Shown here piece after piece: positions 12,402 to 12,741 of a stretch of 12,741 nucleotides of DNA. The notes beneath the pieces are model-generated. The model was not told where the DNA came from, did not search any database, and saw only the letters and a program-made list of their open reading frames with translations. How positions within the stretch are numbered: the first letter of the stretch is position 1; every line of letters starts with the position of its first letter. The DNA is from Gammaproteobacteria bacterium (GTDB lineage: Bacteria > Pseudomonadota > Gammaproteobacteria > Steroidobacterales > Steroidobacteraceae), in assembly GCA_003156695.1 (NCBI GenBank), contig PMHN01000120.1, positions 1-12,741 on the forward strand, in the 5' to 3' direction. Position numbers and translations under genes: made by a program.

Positions 12402-12741
12402 TCAGCGTTTCAGCTTTGCCGCCACGCGCCGGTACGCCTCGCGGAAAGGCATGCCCTCGGTGACGACCAGGCGGTTGGCTTCCTCGGCTGCGTGGATCGC
12501 GGGATCCAGTCGCACCGCCGCGGGCCGGAACTGCAGCGAGCCGATCGCCGCGGGGACAATGGCGAGCGTTTCGAGCGCCAGATCAATGCCGCGGAACAGC
12601 GGGAATTTCAGCAGCTGCAGGTCGCGGTGGTAGCCGGAAGGCAGCTTCGCGCAGATGGCGAGCGCTTCCAGCAGGCACGCCTGCGCGGTGGCCGAACGGC
12701 CGCGCACCAGCTCGAACAGGTCCGGGTTGCGCTTCTGCGGC
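12402..12741 (-). CDS. argH: Argininosuccinate lyase, C-terminal part (runs off right edge)
   Basis: The visible 112 residues start in PQKRNPDLFELVRGRS, which is the end of the fumarase/argininosuccinate lyase signature (GSSxMPQKxNPD), and continue with LPSGYHRDLQLLKFPLF and ANRLVVTEGMPFREAYRRVA, matching ArgH (E. coli LPLAYNKDMQEDK and VAKGVPFREAHHIVG). ArgH splits argininosuccinate into arginine and fumarate, the last step of arginine synthesis. The protein ends at KLKR soon after PFREAYRRVA, whereas the E. coli enzyme continues for about 50 residues. No continuation in another frame is apparent in the 55 bases before the next gene, so a naturally short C-terminus is more likely than a frameshift. 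The 5' part is outside the window. Confidence 0.87.
   Translation of the reverse strand, partial: PQKRNPDLFELVRGRSATAQACLLEALAICAKLPSGYHRDLQLLKFPLFRGIDLALETLAIVPAAIGSLQFRPAAVRLDPAIHAAEEANRLVVTEGMPFREAYRRVAAKLKR

Overview
The window looks like chromosomal DNA of a GC-rich gammaproteobacterium, plausibly from the Xanthomonadales/Steroidobacterales side. This rests on gene content (cytochrome c4, engB, polA, lptM, argH) and on the engB-polA neighbourhood known from Escherichia and Pseudomonas; the taxonomic guess is an inference. No tRNA, rRNA, insertion sequence or CRISPR array is visible.

Left block (1-2500). A cytochrome c4-type diheme protein on the minus strand is followed by the first codons of a secreted protein that runs off the left edge. 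The GTPase gene engB diverges from the cytochrome gene. Between engB and polA lie a gene for a small outer-membrane beta-barrel protein and, next to engB, what I read as an undescribed small RNA (about 1554-1666, minus). It has four consecutive stem-loops, one with a pyrimidine-rich anti-Shine-Dalgarno loop, a strong intrinsic terminator, and an extracytoplasmic-sigma-type promoter placed so that transcription starts at the first hairpin. It sits in the polA-engB gap, codirectional with polA and convergent with engB, as Spot 42 does in E. coli; ErsA of Pseudomonas occupies the same gap. A 13-base element is shared (12 of 13) by the regions upstream of the RNA and of the barrel gene.

Middle block (2501-8730). 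polA (all three domains, catalytic motifs intact) is on the minus strand. Diverging from it is a DUF1800-DUF1501 pair, the second with a Tat signal. Then comes a compact higBA toxin-antitoxin operon with two matching operator palindromes and a GTG toxin start that lacks a ribosome-binding site.

Right block (8731-12741). A minus-strand operon holds a MenI/YdiI-like hotdog thioesterase, a COG3671-like membrane protein and the lipoprotein gene lptM. Diverging from it is a two-gene operon for a short fumarylacetoacetase-fold hydrolase and a zeta-class glutathione-dependent isomerase, which together fit ring-cleavage product catabolism (maleylpyruvate or maleylacetoacetate type). An orphan four-helix membrane protein of lower GC follows. 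Last, on the minus strand, are an FMN-dependent NAD(P)H reductase gene and the 3' part of argH, which runs off the right edge.
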